Both the position numbers and the translations under genes were made by a program. A DNA stretch of 64,000 nucleotides from Ditylenchus dipsaci (taxonomy: Eukaryota; Nematoda; Chromadorea; Rhabditida; Anguinidae): positions 744,001 to 808,000 of the forward strand of contig SADC01001279.1 of the NCBI GenBank assembly GCA_004194705.1. Reading direction: 5' to 3'. Below are positions 34,745-45,900 of this stretch, piece by piece. Below the pieces are notes generated by a model, which was not told the origin of the DNA, did not search any database, and saw nothing but the letters and a program-made list of their open reading frames with translations. Position 1 is the first letter of the stretch, and each line of letters starts with the position of its first letter.

Positions 34745-34930
34745 TTCGGGGCCTACCGCATAAATAAACAATGGTATGCATACATTTTTATGCATCCAGA
34801 GTCACTTTCGAGTGTTTGCGTCTAAGGTATGTGGGTGTGCGCATCTCAACCCCAAGCAACCAAGTCCCTGCGCCCCCGAAGGGGCGCATGGGACTTGGTT
34901 GGTTAGAGAGGCGCGCACAGACTTACCCTA
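34745..34930 (+). repeat. Dispersed repeat family A, copy 4, with hairpin
   Basis: It carries CATCCAGAGTCACTTTCGAG and AAGGTATGTGGGTGTGCGCA, then a perfect stem-loop at 34859-34902: ACCAAGTCCCTGCGCCCC, loop GAA, GGGGCGCATGGGACTTGGT (one internal G/A swap). An inverted fragment (AGAGGCGCGCACAGACTTAC) closes the unit. Compared with copy 5 the stem differs at paired positions. Confidence 0.75.
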
Positions 34931-35553
34931 GTGTAAGGAGAGGGGGATCTGCGAAATCCCGTCGAGACCCGTTGGCGCAATAGTTACCAGTAGACCGACA
35001 ATAATACCCGATAATACCTATTTAAACCCGTTTTGTCTCATACCGAATAAATTGTCGGCCCTAGGGTTTGAAATCATTATTTTCTCCGTTCCTCGGTGAA
35101 TCTAAATTGCGATTAAAATCTTGAGCTTTCAAAATAAAATGGTTGAGAGAATTTTTGGAAAAACCAGTTCGTGCGAAGCTGTGGTGGACGTAGTCAAACT
35201 CTGTGAGCAACTACCCGCATGGGAGTGACCGCTCTGAAGGTTGTGGCTGAACGCCTGGTGGAGATTCAGACTGTCTTCAATGGAGATGCACCCGTAAGAT
35301 ACCTATACAGACCGGTGGTTAAAGGCCTAGTCCAGACCGTAGATGATATTGGGAAAAAGGTGAAGACCGAGATCACCAGTACCGTATTGAATTTGGACCA
35401 GTTTGGGTCGTGTACCGAGTCTAACTTTCAGAACATGGAGGTTCGTACCGAGTCTATCGTTTGTGGTTTTGTTTTGTTTCAGGTACCGACCAGTCTCCGA
35501 AGTCCGAGCTCGGCGTCAAGGCGAACATCTGGATCCCTGCACCCCAAGGAGTA

Positions 35554-36561
35554 CAGGGTGTCTCAAAATTACGTTAACATTTTGACATTTAACATTTTCG
35601 GTCGAAATTTGATTTTTTGTACACTTTTCCGCTTGTTTTCTTACTTGCTTTCCATTTCCCTATTATTCCTTGAATTTCCCGTCGCATTTATTTCTGTCGT
35701 TTTTTTTAAATATTTCACGTTTATGTTCGAAGTCGGTTCATCAAATTGATTCCAGTCAATTTTGCAGACATAGGTGCAGTCAAGAAGGAGAGGAGCTAGT
35801 ACCGGTTTTTTCATCTTCGTCACCAAGGTCTTGGTATGCGCGGATTGGGCAGCAATTTGAAGTGGCAAGGAGAACGGTCAGCAATGCGGCTCGTCGATTT
35901 AAAGAAACAGCGCTAACAAGAACCGGATTGGGTGGAAGAAAGAGGACTGGCAATACATGAAGACCATCTGGTTTGATTTAGTGGTCTTTATTATTGGTTT
36001 TAATTTCACAATTTTTTTAAGATAAGAGCAGCAAACGCAATCGCCGATAGTCCATCTACAAAGCTCAACACGATTGGAAGCTAGCAAGGAGGATGAGAAT
36101 TTCTCATTCATCAGCTCATCGCTATTGGTCAAAGATCTCGAACTGTTTCCGTACAAGCTCCACTCTCGTCAAGAACTAGGACCGTTGCACGTGTCAAGCG
36201 TCTGGATTGTTGCAGAGCGATTAAAGAAAGGTTGGCAATTATTATTTATTGATTATGTGAAATGAATTCCTGATTTATAATTCAGGTGGCTAATGGACAT
36301 CGAAAAGTACGCATTGGGTTCTTAGAAAAATTTAAGCGTGTATCAGAGCTGGCGGAAGTCATTTTGAATGAGAAGTATTCATTATAGACATCGTTTTCTG
36401 TCATCGTTTTTGCTGTTATGATTTGTTGTTTTGTGTTGTTCCGTTTATAAAGCCTTATTAAGACGTTTCGGGGCTTGCCACCCAAAAATCCCGAAACGGG
36501 CCGCTACAATGTTATGCTGCCCGATTTTTTTTAAATGTTAACGTAGTTTTGATACACCCTG
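35554..36561 (+). mobile_element. Tc1/mariner-type element, TA duplication, defective
   Basis: Inverted ends CAGGGTGTCTCAAAATTACG / CGTAGTTTTGATACACCCTG are flanked by TA on both sides (35552-35553, 36562-36563), the Tc1/mariner signature. Inside, RIGQQFEVARRTVSNAARRF then GGRKRTG is a transposase helix-turn-helix with the usual GRxR linker, and LFPYKLHSRQEL (about 36140-36175) matches the following Tc1-like segment. Little of the DDE/D catalytic domain remains, so the copy is internally deleted. It is inserted in the GC-richer block. Confidence 0.78.
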
Positions 36562-38465
36562 TAGATCTACCGGCTCAGCAAAAGGAATGGCTCAGCAGCA
36601 CGCTCCCCAAACAAACTGCGCACCGGCCTGGCGCGGATGGATGGAAGACTAGCAGCGACGACCCGACTATCCGACTCAAGAGACAATGTGGGAAGCCAAG
36701 TTCTACCTGACCAAGCGAAGAAGTTCCTGGCAGAAGCCGAAAAGAAGTCAAATGGCCCTAGGCCATATAGAATCCTATTGTATGTCTTCATGTACTGTTG
36801 GTAGTTGTGGATTGAATAAAGCGTCTACTGTTACGTCGACCCCTCCGGTGCCAAAATGAATAAATTTCTTACTGGTAGCACGAAACTTGGGGGGAGACAG
36901 GCAGTTGTACCCGTCCAGAAACGCCGAGTTAGGGACCGAAGGGTCGTGTACCGATGCAAACGTTACCGTTATGAACGACCAGATTGAACGAGTGTGGTTA
37001 CCCGGAGTCAAATGTGTACATCAAGCTGAATGAGTTTCGAATTGGTGAAGAAGTCTCTGCTGCCGCAAATCTAGCCGCTGGATACCAAAGCGATCAAGAT
37101 GATGGGGGCCTGATGAAACCAAAAGTAGGTTCAAACTTCAATTTTAACCGCGAAAGCTGGATTGTTGGATTGTGACCAGAATAGTAGTGGAAGACGTACA
37201 GTGTTGGACCGATTTAGCGTGGACCGATTCAAACCAAGTGTTCTTAGGTTATAGAACGGACCAGTGATAAACGTATACCAGTTACCGGTGAAACCTATGT
37301 GGTTAAGGCATAACCCGAATAGCGTTACAGATGAGTCGAAGACGACGCACAGGAAGTCGAGATTCGGCTTACAGTTATCTGCTCGACCGAGTATGAGAGC
37401 GTCACCAGCTGGAGAATGATGTGACGTACCCATGGAAATCATATAGGAGTGTCGGTATACCCGAGATAGCTTGACCGTGGAATGTGCGAGGGCAGACCTG
37501 TTGCAGACGCTAGCACCGATAGCAAGCGACACACCCGTTTCAAGCAGACCAGTAGCCAAGAATGTCGACTGCGGCACTTTCCAATTAAGGTTTGCAATTG
37601 GAATGTAGAGCATCTACCCAGTCGCTCTATAATATACCAGGGCTGGAAAGCTGGAGATGAAATGTACCGCAACAGACAATCAGACCGGAATGTTTAGACA
37701 GACAGATTGTTTTCTTGAAGAGTTATGCGACCGAATGCTGAGACTCAAACAAGACTATCTACCCGAGCTCGTAGCTAAAGTGTTTACCGATATGAGACCC
37801 GGCTCAAACGACTGGAGGGTTCGGACCAGAACCAGGTGGAAGTGAAAGACCAGTGCGACTGTATGAAAGGACCAGTTGATGGAACGGGGCTGTTGTGTTA
37901 CCAGTAGAGAAGCGTTGCAGAGTAAGATGTGCGTTCGATCACCGAGGCAGCGAAGATGTTGGAAAAAGGAGAGCACCACGCACCAGTGGCACCGTCTCAA
38001 GATCGCAGTACAGATCTGATGTCGTCACAATGAGGAATAAAACAGAAGAAGTGCAACAAATCTTTCCGAGTGGATCAAGTCCGGAAGTCAAAAGTTCTCG
38101 CCAGCTACAGCAATGGGGCCATTTCTATTACCAGCCGAGAGTTATCGTCCGAAATCAAGCAAGTGGACCAGACAGGGATCGTAGTGTGAGTGAGACCGAC
38201 GGCGTCCAGACCGAAGCAAAAGTTAGTGTGAAAGTGTACCGACCGACGAGAGACCGTCGCCGACTGGGATAGAAACAGGCCACGAAGGTAGTGATGCGAC
38301 CGGTAGGCGAAGAGTGTAGTACCACTGTGGAGTTGGATGATGTACCGGAGCAAATGAGTCCGGAAAAGACAACCAGCTGTTAGACGAAAGTGGTGGTGAC
38401 CAGAGTTAGCGAACGTCTGTCCTTTATGAAGACTCGGACAATGATGAGTATGGGTGCTTTGGGGT

Positions 38466-38704
38466 AGGCAAAGACCGTTACCAGTGTTCAACGGCGTGAA
38501 CCAGGACTTTGAAGAGTGGCTCGAACAGTTTGAGTTGTTCATGCTAGTTAAGGGCGAACCGTTACCGAACAGCAACGTATAGCGAACCTGGGACTCAAAT
38601 TAGAGGGGTTGGCAGCGGACTGTGTGAGTCGATTGACCGGTAAAGCTTTCGAGAAGTATGAAGAGATTGTTAGCAAACTCCGAAGTACTTTCTCTACCTT
38701 TCTC
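38466..38704 (+). pseudogene. Gag-like fragment of an LTR retrotransposon
   Basis: FNGVNQDFEEWLEQFELFM and, one base out of frame, EQQRIANLGLKLEGLAADCV then RLTGKAFEKYEEIVSKL form the W....F......E....L...L.G.A pattern of Ty3/gypsy-type gag. The frames join if one base is added near 38560-38566. It passes without a break into the AAAGAACAAAGAGAGAAG repeat at 38710, where an insertion or rearrangement must have cut it. Confidence 0.55.
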
Positions 38705-39244
38705 TTTAACCCGAGAGCTGAAAAAAAGAACAAAGAGAGAAGATACGGGTAAAATAGTGAGAAAACTGAAAACATTGTTTATCAACGCCATAATCGCCAA
38801 CGCTAAAAAACTCGCCAACGCCGAAACTCGAAACGTCAAATCTCGCCAACGGCCGAATTCGCCAACAGCGAAACTCGCCAACCAAAAACTCACCAACGGG
38901 AAAACTCGCCAACGGCAAAAATCGCAACGCAAAACAAAACTCGCCAAATGCAAAAGTCGCCAACCAAAAACTCGCCAACGCATAACAACCACCCAATGAC
39001 CCCAAAAATACTTTTTCAGGACTGTTCAAAAACCATTTTCATGCAATAATTTTGCCATGCAAGGACTGGAAAAGTGATTTCAAAGGGACAAAAAGCTGAA
39101 TTGGGAGGGGAAGGGACAAAACAGGGCCAGTTATTCGAGAGTCAATAATAAAGTTGTAAGAGTAGAGGTATCTAAACGAGGGGTATTTGGGGCAGGCGTA
39201 AACTATGGGGTATGATTTGCATAGTTAAGTGACCCCAGTGCGCT

Positions 39245-40885
39245 GGGCAGGCCTGTGCACCCCACTTTTTCGCGGCCCGGCCCGGCCACTTTTCGGAGTG
39301 ATTGGAACAAATTTTTTTTCGGGCCTCCGGCCCGGCCGGCCGGGCTGGCCCGTATATAGTCAACTGTCAGTGCAATTTCTAACATTTAAAAAATCAAGCA
39401 AAAAATAGAGTGGGACTTTATTATTCAACATCACTCGAAACGCAATATATTTTCTAATTTATTTTCTAACACAAATAGAGAAATATTGATTATGTAAAAA
39501 GTTTCTCTACTCTTTTTCATCAATTGACTCATCGCTGTACCTAATTTTATTCTTAAAATACTCAGTTTCCAAGTCAGGAGTGAAATGTCTCGGGATTCAG
39601 TCCACTTTTTGCAAAGCAGTTTTTTGCAAACAAAAATAGACACTTGTATCTTCAGAATTACCCGCCCTAAAAAGCTTAATAGTAATCAGTTCAACCTGTA
39701 CGATATTCTATTTTAGCCTCACTTTTTTTTTGTCCATTTGAAATTTCACAGCAAGTTGTAAGTTTGAGGGCAGTTTTAAGCACTTCATGCTAACTGAATC
39801 ATGTCAAAAATCTAGGTTTTAGCGATTTAAGTTTTACGTGAAAAATCTTTTCGAATGAGAGTCTTTTAACACTAAGAAGCTGTTTTCTGCCATGCTTTAC
39901 TTTATTTTTTTGCACAAGAATGTTCCATTTAAATTGTCTGTCTTTTGCGCTATAGTAGAGCCGTAAGGATTTGAATCGCGAAAAATTTTGACTTTTTATT
40001 CAAAAAATACGTTTCAAAAGTGGGAAAATCATTCTTTTTGAGGTAGACAATATTTCAGAATTATTTTGGCAGTGTGATATACCGTTAGAAAGCTCTAATT
40101 CTGGGCTTTCGACGGTATAAAAACAATACAAAAATTTATAGAAATCATAAGAAAAATGAAAATAACGATAGCTTAAAACGCGAAAAACAAGGTTTCAAAA
40201 ATGGGGTTTCTCATATTCTTAGTGCGAATTTTGAAAAACAATACACAGGCGTGCTCAGCGTTAACTCTGCATCGAATAAACCAATGTAACTACCGGTATT
40301 TTACGTGTTAAGTGCTAGCTGCGATCAGGATGAGTGATTCAAATGATTGTAAGTAAATCTGAAGATAAAACTTGTCCATTTTTGTTTGCAAAAAGCTGCT
40401 TTGAGATATTTTTTTTAGCCACGTTACTTTTAGGTTACCGCGATTGTTACTACGGCCCCAGGAACTTTTTGACTTGTTTCGAATTTTTATTTCTAAAAAT
40501 TTCACACTATTACATAGCCTGGATTTAAGCTTTCTAACAAGCCATTAATTGATTCAATGCGATTTCAAAAGGTTTCAAAAACAAGTGTTTGTATGAACAG
40601 AACTTTCTTCAAACTTTTAAAAATTCCAGTAAGTCAGTCAACAAATTGTTGAAAACCGGAATCCGTGACTACATTTTGATACAAGACTTAAAATTTTTTT
40701 TTTAAAGTTGGATTTGATAAGGTATATTTAAGATTAATAAATTCCGGGCCGGCCCGGCCGTCGATTTTCGAGCCCGGCCCGGCCCGGCCCGTAAGCAATT
40801 TTGAAAGTTGGGCCCGGCCGGCCGGTCAAAATCACGGCCCGGGCGGGCCGGCCGGGCGGGCCGGCCCGTGCACAGCCTGGCTAAG
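39245..40885. mobile_element. Element with GGCCCGGCC-array inverted ends
   Basis: GGCAGGCCTGTGCAC starts the left end and GTGCACAGCCTGG closes the right. Each is followed inward by arrays of GGCCCGGCC/GGCCGGGC (39270-39355, 40745-40865), startling in an AT-rich genome. Inside, about 39590-40465 is a diverged copy of the foldback family at 17290-18365 (CAGTCCACTTTTTGCAAAGC; ATCTGAAGATAAAACTTGTC). It is nested in the CTCGCCAACG element. Confidence 0.7.
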
Positions 40886-41159
40886 GGTATCTACTATCAA
40901 GGGGTATCTATTATCGGGGTCGACTGTAGCTCGAACGAAAGCCTAAAATCTTAGCTACATTTAAGCATATGAAACGTGTGACTTGTAGGAAAATTCAGCA
41001 AATATAAACCAGCTCAGTCAACGAAAGCCCCGAAAAACGATCGATTTTCAGGTATTTAGCCTATCTTAGACTATAAATGATCTCCGGTAGTTGGACAAAA
41101 GAGTATGAGGATCATTTAGAAACAAAACTTATAAATAGAAAAAGAGGGAGATGAAAAAA

Positions 41160-41230
41160 TAAGACATGCAGCCAGTGGTAGTCGAACCTGTGGCTTAGAC
41201 GATGCGTATAAAAGGTTCCCGCTCCCTTTA
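41160..41230 (-). other. tRNA-like fragment (degenerate B box)
   Basis: The complement of 41177-41188 is GGTTCGACTACC, near the tRNA B box GGTTCGANTCC, preceded by AGCCACA and followed by ACTGG as in a T-arm and acceptor. The anticodon and D arms do not fold convincingly by eye. It is like the B-box sequences in the MITEs at 22340-22790 and 27144-27460. I do not call it a tRNA gene. Confidence 0.35.
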
Positions 41231-41727
41231 ATGGTATATTAGTAAATTTTAGACGCTACAGTAATAAAAGTAGTTTGTAATTGTATTTTCACATGACACA
41301 CTTATTTTCGAAATGAATATATGCATTCTTATACAGAATAGAAAAATTGAAAAATTCCTGAAAAAGGATTTAAAATGTATGTTTGTGGGTTCCGCAATGG
41401 CAACTTTCATTGGCAAGTTTCGCAGTTGGCGAGTTTTCCATTGGCGAGTTTTTTGCGTTGGCGAGTTTTTCACTGGCGAGTTTTTCGTTGGCGAGATTTG
41501 CCGTTGGCGAGATTCGCCGTTTGCGAGATTTGACGATGGCGAGTCTTTTAGGTTGGCGAGTGTTCGCGTTGGCGAGTAATGGCGTTGGTGAGTCTTTTGC
41601 GTTGGCGAGTTTTTTGTTAGCGAGTTTGTTGCGTCCCTTTTTGTTTGATTCTTGATGTTAAGAGCTTGTGTGATTTTCTAACCAAAATTTAAAAAAAGGT
41701 GAGAAAAAGGGCACCCCCTAAATGCAA

Positions 41728-41960
41728 CCTCCCCTGGATATCAACCTGTCCAGGTGGTAGCCATCCCAGGTTTGGAGTTGGGCATGTGGAATCGCACTTT
41801 TGGTCTTAACAAGCCCAATTCCTCACACATTTTTGGTTAGGAAAAATGGTTTATTTTTATTCTTAAGAAATTTTAATTTTTCAGGCCATCCAGGTGAATA
41901 TCCACCTGACCAGGAGGTACCCACCGCGCGTTTTGGGCTTTGCGTGGGTGAAATATTGAT
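41728..41960 (+). repeat. ATCAACCTGTCCAGGTGGTA dispersed repeat
   Basis: ACCTGTCCAGGTGGTAGCCA (41742) and a diverged unit ATCCACCTGACCAGGAGGTA (41900) recur, and a third unit ACCTGTCCAGGTGGTACCCA is at 22876. The following GATTTTGGTCC...CACACA...TTTTTGGTTAGAAAAATGG blocks also repeat about 160 bp apart. No gene is seen between 41960 and 42280 (GGTTTGGGATGGTTTGGAGT low-complexity run). Confidence 0.55.
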
Positions 41961-42279
41961 TTTGGTCCCAAAACCTGATTCCCCACACAATTTTAGGTTA
42001 GAAAAATGGGTTTCTTTTTTATTTTTAAAAATTTCTATTTTCAGGTTTGGATTTGGTTTAGGGTTGTTTAAGGCGGTTTAAGGGTATTTAGAGTGGTTTG
42101 CGACGGTTTGGGATGGTTTGGAGTGGTTCACACACAATCTAAAAAATTTCGAAAAAAAACTAAAAAATCTGCCTTGGTCCCCTGTTGTTTGAAAAAAAGT
42201 TTCATTTTGGGGAAACGTCTATGCACCCAAATTTAGTGTGAAAACCTGCTAATTTCAATGTGGCTATTTTTTCAGTCTG

Positions 42280-42440
42280 GTAATTTGAAAGTCGCTATTA
42301 GGAAAACCGATTATTTTGAAATCCTCTATTTTGAAAACCGTTGTTTTTTGAAAACCGTCTATTTTGAAAACCGTCATTATTGAAGTTCGCTATTTGAAAG
42401 CCGTTGTATTCTGAAAAACGTCTATTTTTCAAACCCTATT
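42280..42440 (+). repeat. TATTTTGAAAACCGTC short array
   Basis: About eight imperfect units of TATTTTGAAAACCGT(C/T) run in one direction. No inverted partner is seen nearby. It ends about 530 bp from the EHD stop codon; between them (42440-42966) I see nothing coding. Confidence 0.6.
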
Positions 42441-42966
42441 TTGTAATGACGATACCGCGTTCATTAAATACCGCGTTCATTAAACCCGCCAGTATGAACC
42501 GGATGACTTATAAGTTATTGTATCATCATCGTCAATTCAGAAAAAAAAGTAGGGATGGTCGCGAACTTTCTGAACAGCCGGATATAAGTGGCCCTTCCAT
42601 TATTATACAGCCCTTATTCCTGTTTAAGATGTAAAATTATTGGGTGGATTCAAACGCAGTAGGTCATATTTTTTTGGGTGGGGTATACAGCAGAATCTAT
42701 TATTTGGTAGGCTATACAATAATAGCGCCCAAATTTCAATATTATTTACACCGTAGCATGCTGCACATTAACTGTTGGCCCTTTAGGCACAAAATGAGCC
42801 ATCTTTTAAATTGAAATATTTATGTTGTAAATATTGTAAATACACGCACACGTATAAATTATAGGGAACAATTGTTTTTCGTGAAGAAAATTAAGTTTAT
42901 TTTGTGTAAGTAGTGTCATTCCAACGCTGGGTAAACACCTAGAATTATAGATTTGATTGGATAAAT

Positions 42967-45900
42967 TTACATTCTGGTCAAACCTTCGTCTGCTTCAATT
43001 TTTTTGGACGGTGGAATCAGGTGTTTAGGAAGCTCGTTTGGAAGTTCATGTCCTTCCAGTTTCAAATTAATCAAGTAGTTCGCCAGAGCAAATTCGTCCG
43101 CATCCAACTGTCCGTCCTTGTCCACGTCGGCCAACTTCCAGATTTTTCCGAGCACGGAGTTTGGTAATTTTGACTTAAGCATGTGCTCTTTGGAGATGCG
43201 ACCTAAAAAATATTCAACTTTTTAAATGTGACCCTACTATCTATTTGGGTTAGTTTTAGAGTAGTTCACGGTCGGTCAACCGACCCGGTCGGTTAACCGA
43301 CTGACCGGGTATTTGGCCAAAAAAAACCGACCGAAAAACCGGGTACAAAAAAACCGGGAAAACCGAAAACCGGGTACAGCAAAATTTCGGTTAATTTACG
43401 ACAAAAAAACCGAAAACCGGGTACAAGCCGGTTAACCGACCGAAAAAAAAACTGAAAAACCGTAACCGAAAACCGGGTAGCCAAAATCCCGGTTAACCGA
43501 AAACCGGGTAAGGCCCAATTAACCGACCGTGAACTACTCTAGTTAGTTTGACGAAAAAGTTGGTTTCAGAATTTACCCGACACTTTTCCATCGATAGGCT
43601 GCAATTGATTGAATTGCTCATCAAAAGTGTGACGCTCCCTTGATACCACCCACTCAGTCTCATCGGCACCCTTGTCAAAGCCTTCGCCTTTGCCGAAGCC
43701 GAATGGAGTGGCGACTTCGGTTGCTGTGTCAAAAGCACCACCTAAGATCAGACAATGTTACATAATGTTGAAGTCATTGTGCTTACCTCTTACTGTAGGA
43801 TCAACATTTTCTGAACCATTCTCTTCCTTGGCTGCTGCGGATATTGCGGCTTCCTCTTTTGGAATTGAGCCATAAGTCGAGCTGAAATTGAAAAAAAAAT
43901 ACACAAGAATACATTTTTGGGTTAATTATTTTAAGTATCGTACAAAAAGTTGTACAGTCGACCATCGATGATTCGGCATCATGCCAATTCGGCATCCTTG
44001 AAAATTGGGCACACTAAGAACTTACTCAAAGAGAAATATTTCTAATGAAATGAAGAAAAAACCATCAGATCCTTGATACTAGCCTCAGCATCCAGGGTAT
44101 CATACTACAGAAGTTTGACTGCAAATTGATCATAACTAACTAGGCTCCTTTGATAAAAGGATCACTCTTGGATCAGTCTTCCTAAGGTACCAAATTATCG
44201 ATGATCGGCTGTATGTATTCTCGAAGCCGCACTTTGAAGTCCCGCTCCCGCCAGAACTCTCGCAGTAAAGAGATTTTTCAAAAAAAAGCTCACCAATATC
44301 AGTGGCTAGCATATTGTCCACCACTTCCAATAACCTGGGTTTTATGGCATTGAATTTGGTGAAGTCTGCGTTTTGCAAATGGTCTCTCATCTTGTTCACG
44401 TCAGGGAAGTCACCAGGAGAAATGTTGTGCTCTTTCTGTAACGTGTCAAATAATGAAATTTCCAAAAATATGCTTCAAAAATATTCTGCTCGAAGGTAGC
44501 TTTAACATTACCTGCAATTGTTCAAATATTTTGTCTAATTTTTGAATGAGCTCTTTCTGAAATTAGATAAAATTAGAAGAGTAACATTATTTTCATATCT
44601 TTGCCTTTTTCTTCTCCTTGCCAATCATTGAAGGCATCTGCTTCCTCAACTCCGCAATTATATAGGCATGCACCTTGGCCAAACGCGCCCTCTTTATCAG
44701 ATCATTCAACTTTCGAAGTGCAGCATTTCTAGGCAGGGACTGCAGGTCGGCGAACAGGTCGTGCTGTTCATCCTGAAACAGGCGGCGATTGATGTCGTAG
44801 TGCAGGGGGTGGTCCCAGAAAGTGCCTATGTACACTCGAGCGACTTCAGGAGTTTTGAAAACCTGAATTTTTTTTGAAAAAAGCTTTATATTTAGATGAA
44901 AATATTCTTTACTTTGCCTAAAGACCACATAAGAGCACCATAAACACGCATTAGTTGCTGATGGTCGACCATATCAGATTTGTTTAGCACAATCCTAATT
45001 TTGTCTTCGTTACCTAGAAATCAATAAAAAAACAATTCAATGTTAATCGCAAATTTCTGATTGGGTATCTGCTCATCTGATCTACATAACACCCCCAGCC
45101 ACCCTTACCAACCAAGCCCCATGCGCCCCTTTCAAGGGCGCAGGGGGCTTGGTTGCTTGGGGTTGAGATGCGCACACCCACATACCTTAGACGCAAATCA
45201 CTCGAAAGTGACTCTGGATGCATAAAAATATATGCATACCAGAGTATCTTCATGCGGTAGGCCACAGTCAACAAAACTATGTTCAAATTCCATCTTTTTG
45301 TGGTATCCAGGTACCCTTTCAGGTTGGATTGCCTTGGGGGACCAAGGCAAAAAGTCGAATTTTAGTCAAAAAATTTTTTTTAAAAAACGATTTTTGTGTG
45401 GGAAAATGTCAGAAAATGACTTTCTTATCGTTTTAAGCACATAAAAGTTACTTAAGAGTCATTTAAACATGATTTTCCAATAAGTGAAAATGCGCCACCA
45501 CCCCCCCCCCCGCTAAATAAGTGCCCGAAATTTAACTCAAAATGCTTTGGTCTCCCGTTTTCTCGTCCACTTTCAACTGGCCATATATTCTTGTAGTGTC
45601 AGCCCAACTATTTATAATATTTTTCACAGACTTTTCTATTAATTTTATTAATCTATTCTGTTTTCCTGATTGGCTGCCTGAAGATGGTCAAGCCGATTTA
45701 CACCTACCATATTTATTCTGATAGACCCACCTTCTCTTATAAATTTTTCCAGAAATTTGCGGTCAAAATATTGTGTTAAGCCTAAGCCTAAAGACAAGTC
45801 TAAAAAATTACCAGATAGAGCCTCTATGCATCTCTTAAATTCATCCGAAATGTCCAGTTTATGGGCGTCAAACAGGAGTATGATGCGGTCCACACGTTCC

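Larger units (their letters stand above)
35130..38720 (+). mobile_element. GC-richer degenerate retroelement block
   Basis: This stretch is clearly richer in G+C and CpG than its surroundings and lacks the foldbacks. The only recognisable coding piece is a gag-like fragment at 38466-38704. A frame at 35219-35480 (MGVTALKVVAERLVEIQTVF) and one at 36984-37175 are open but unrecognised. No LTR pair or reverse transcriptase was found in the window. A Tc1/mariner element (35554-36561) interrupts it. It could instead be an old domesticated or horizontally acquired segment; the retroelement call rests on the gag piece. Confidence 0.45.
38790..41640. mobile_element. Element bounded by inverted CTCGCCAACG arrays
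   Basis: 38790-38995 is an array of about 16-20-bp units on CTCGCCAACG; 41395-41640 is the same unit inverted (GTTGGCGAG), about a dozen times. The 2.4 kb between holds a GC-rich array element (39245-40885), unremarkable AT-rich sequence and a tRNA-like fragment (41160-41230). No transposase frame is seen, so it would be non-autonomous. The duplication flanking it is not clear. All frames here are array by-products. Confidence 0.65.

Noticed and set aside
35219..35749. 176-residue open frame (longest in the window)
   Set aside because: The second half lies inside the Tc1/mariner element from 35554, so the frame is a chimera of two unrelated sequences. The first half may be retroelement-derived but is unrecognised.
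44136..44294. Continuation of the EHD exon as [20 protein letters not shown]
   Set aside because: It can be spliced with a 36-nt intron, but EHD proteins have no such segment; the donor at 44293 joining to 43881 gives ARLMAQ, matching the family.
3031..45290. Peptide [18 protein letters not shown] found at five places, suggesting a small gene family
   Set aside because: The copies are short, differ in surrounding frame, and coincide with dispersed repeat family A; the shared peptide follows from shared DNA.
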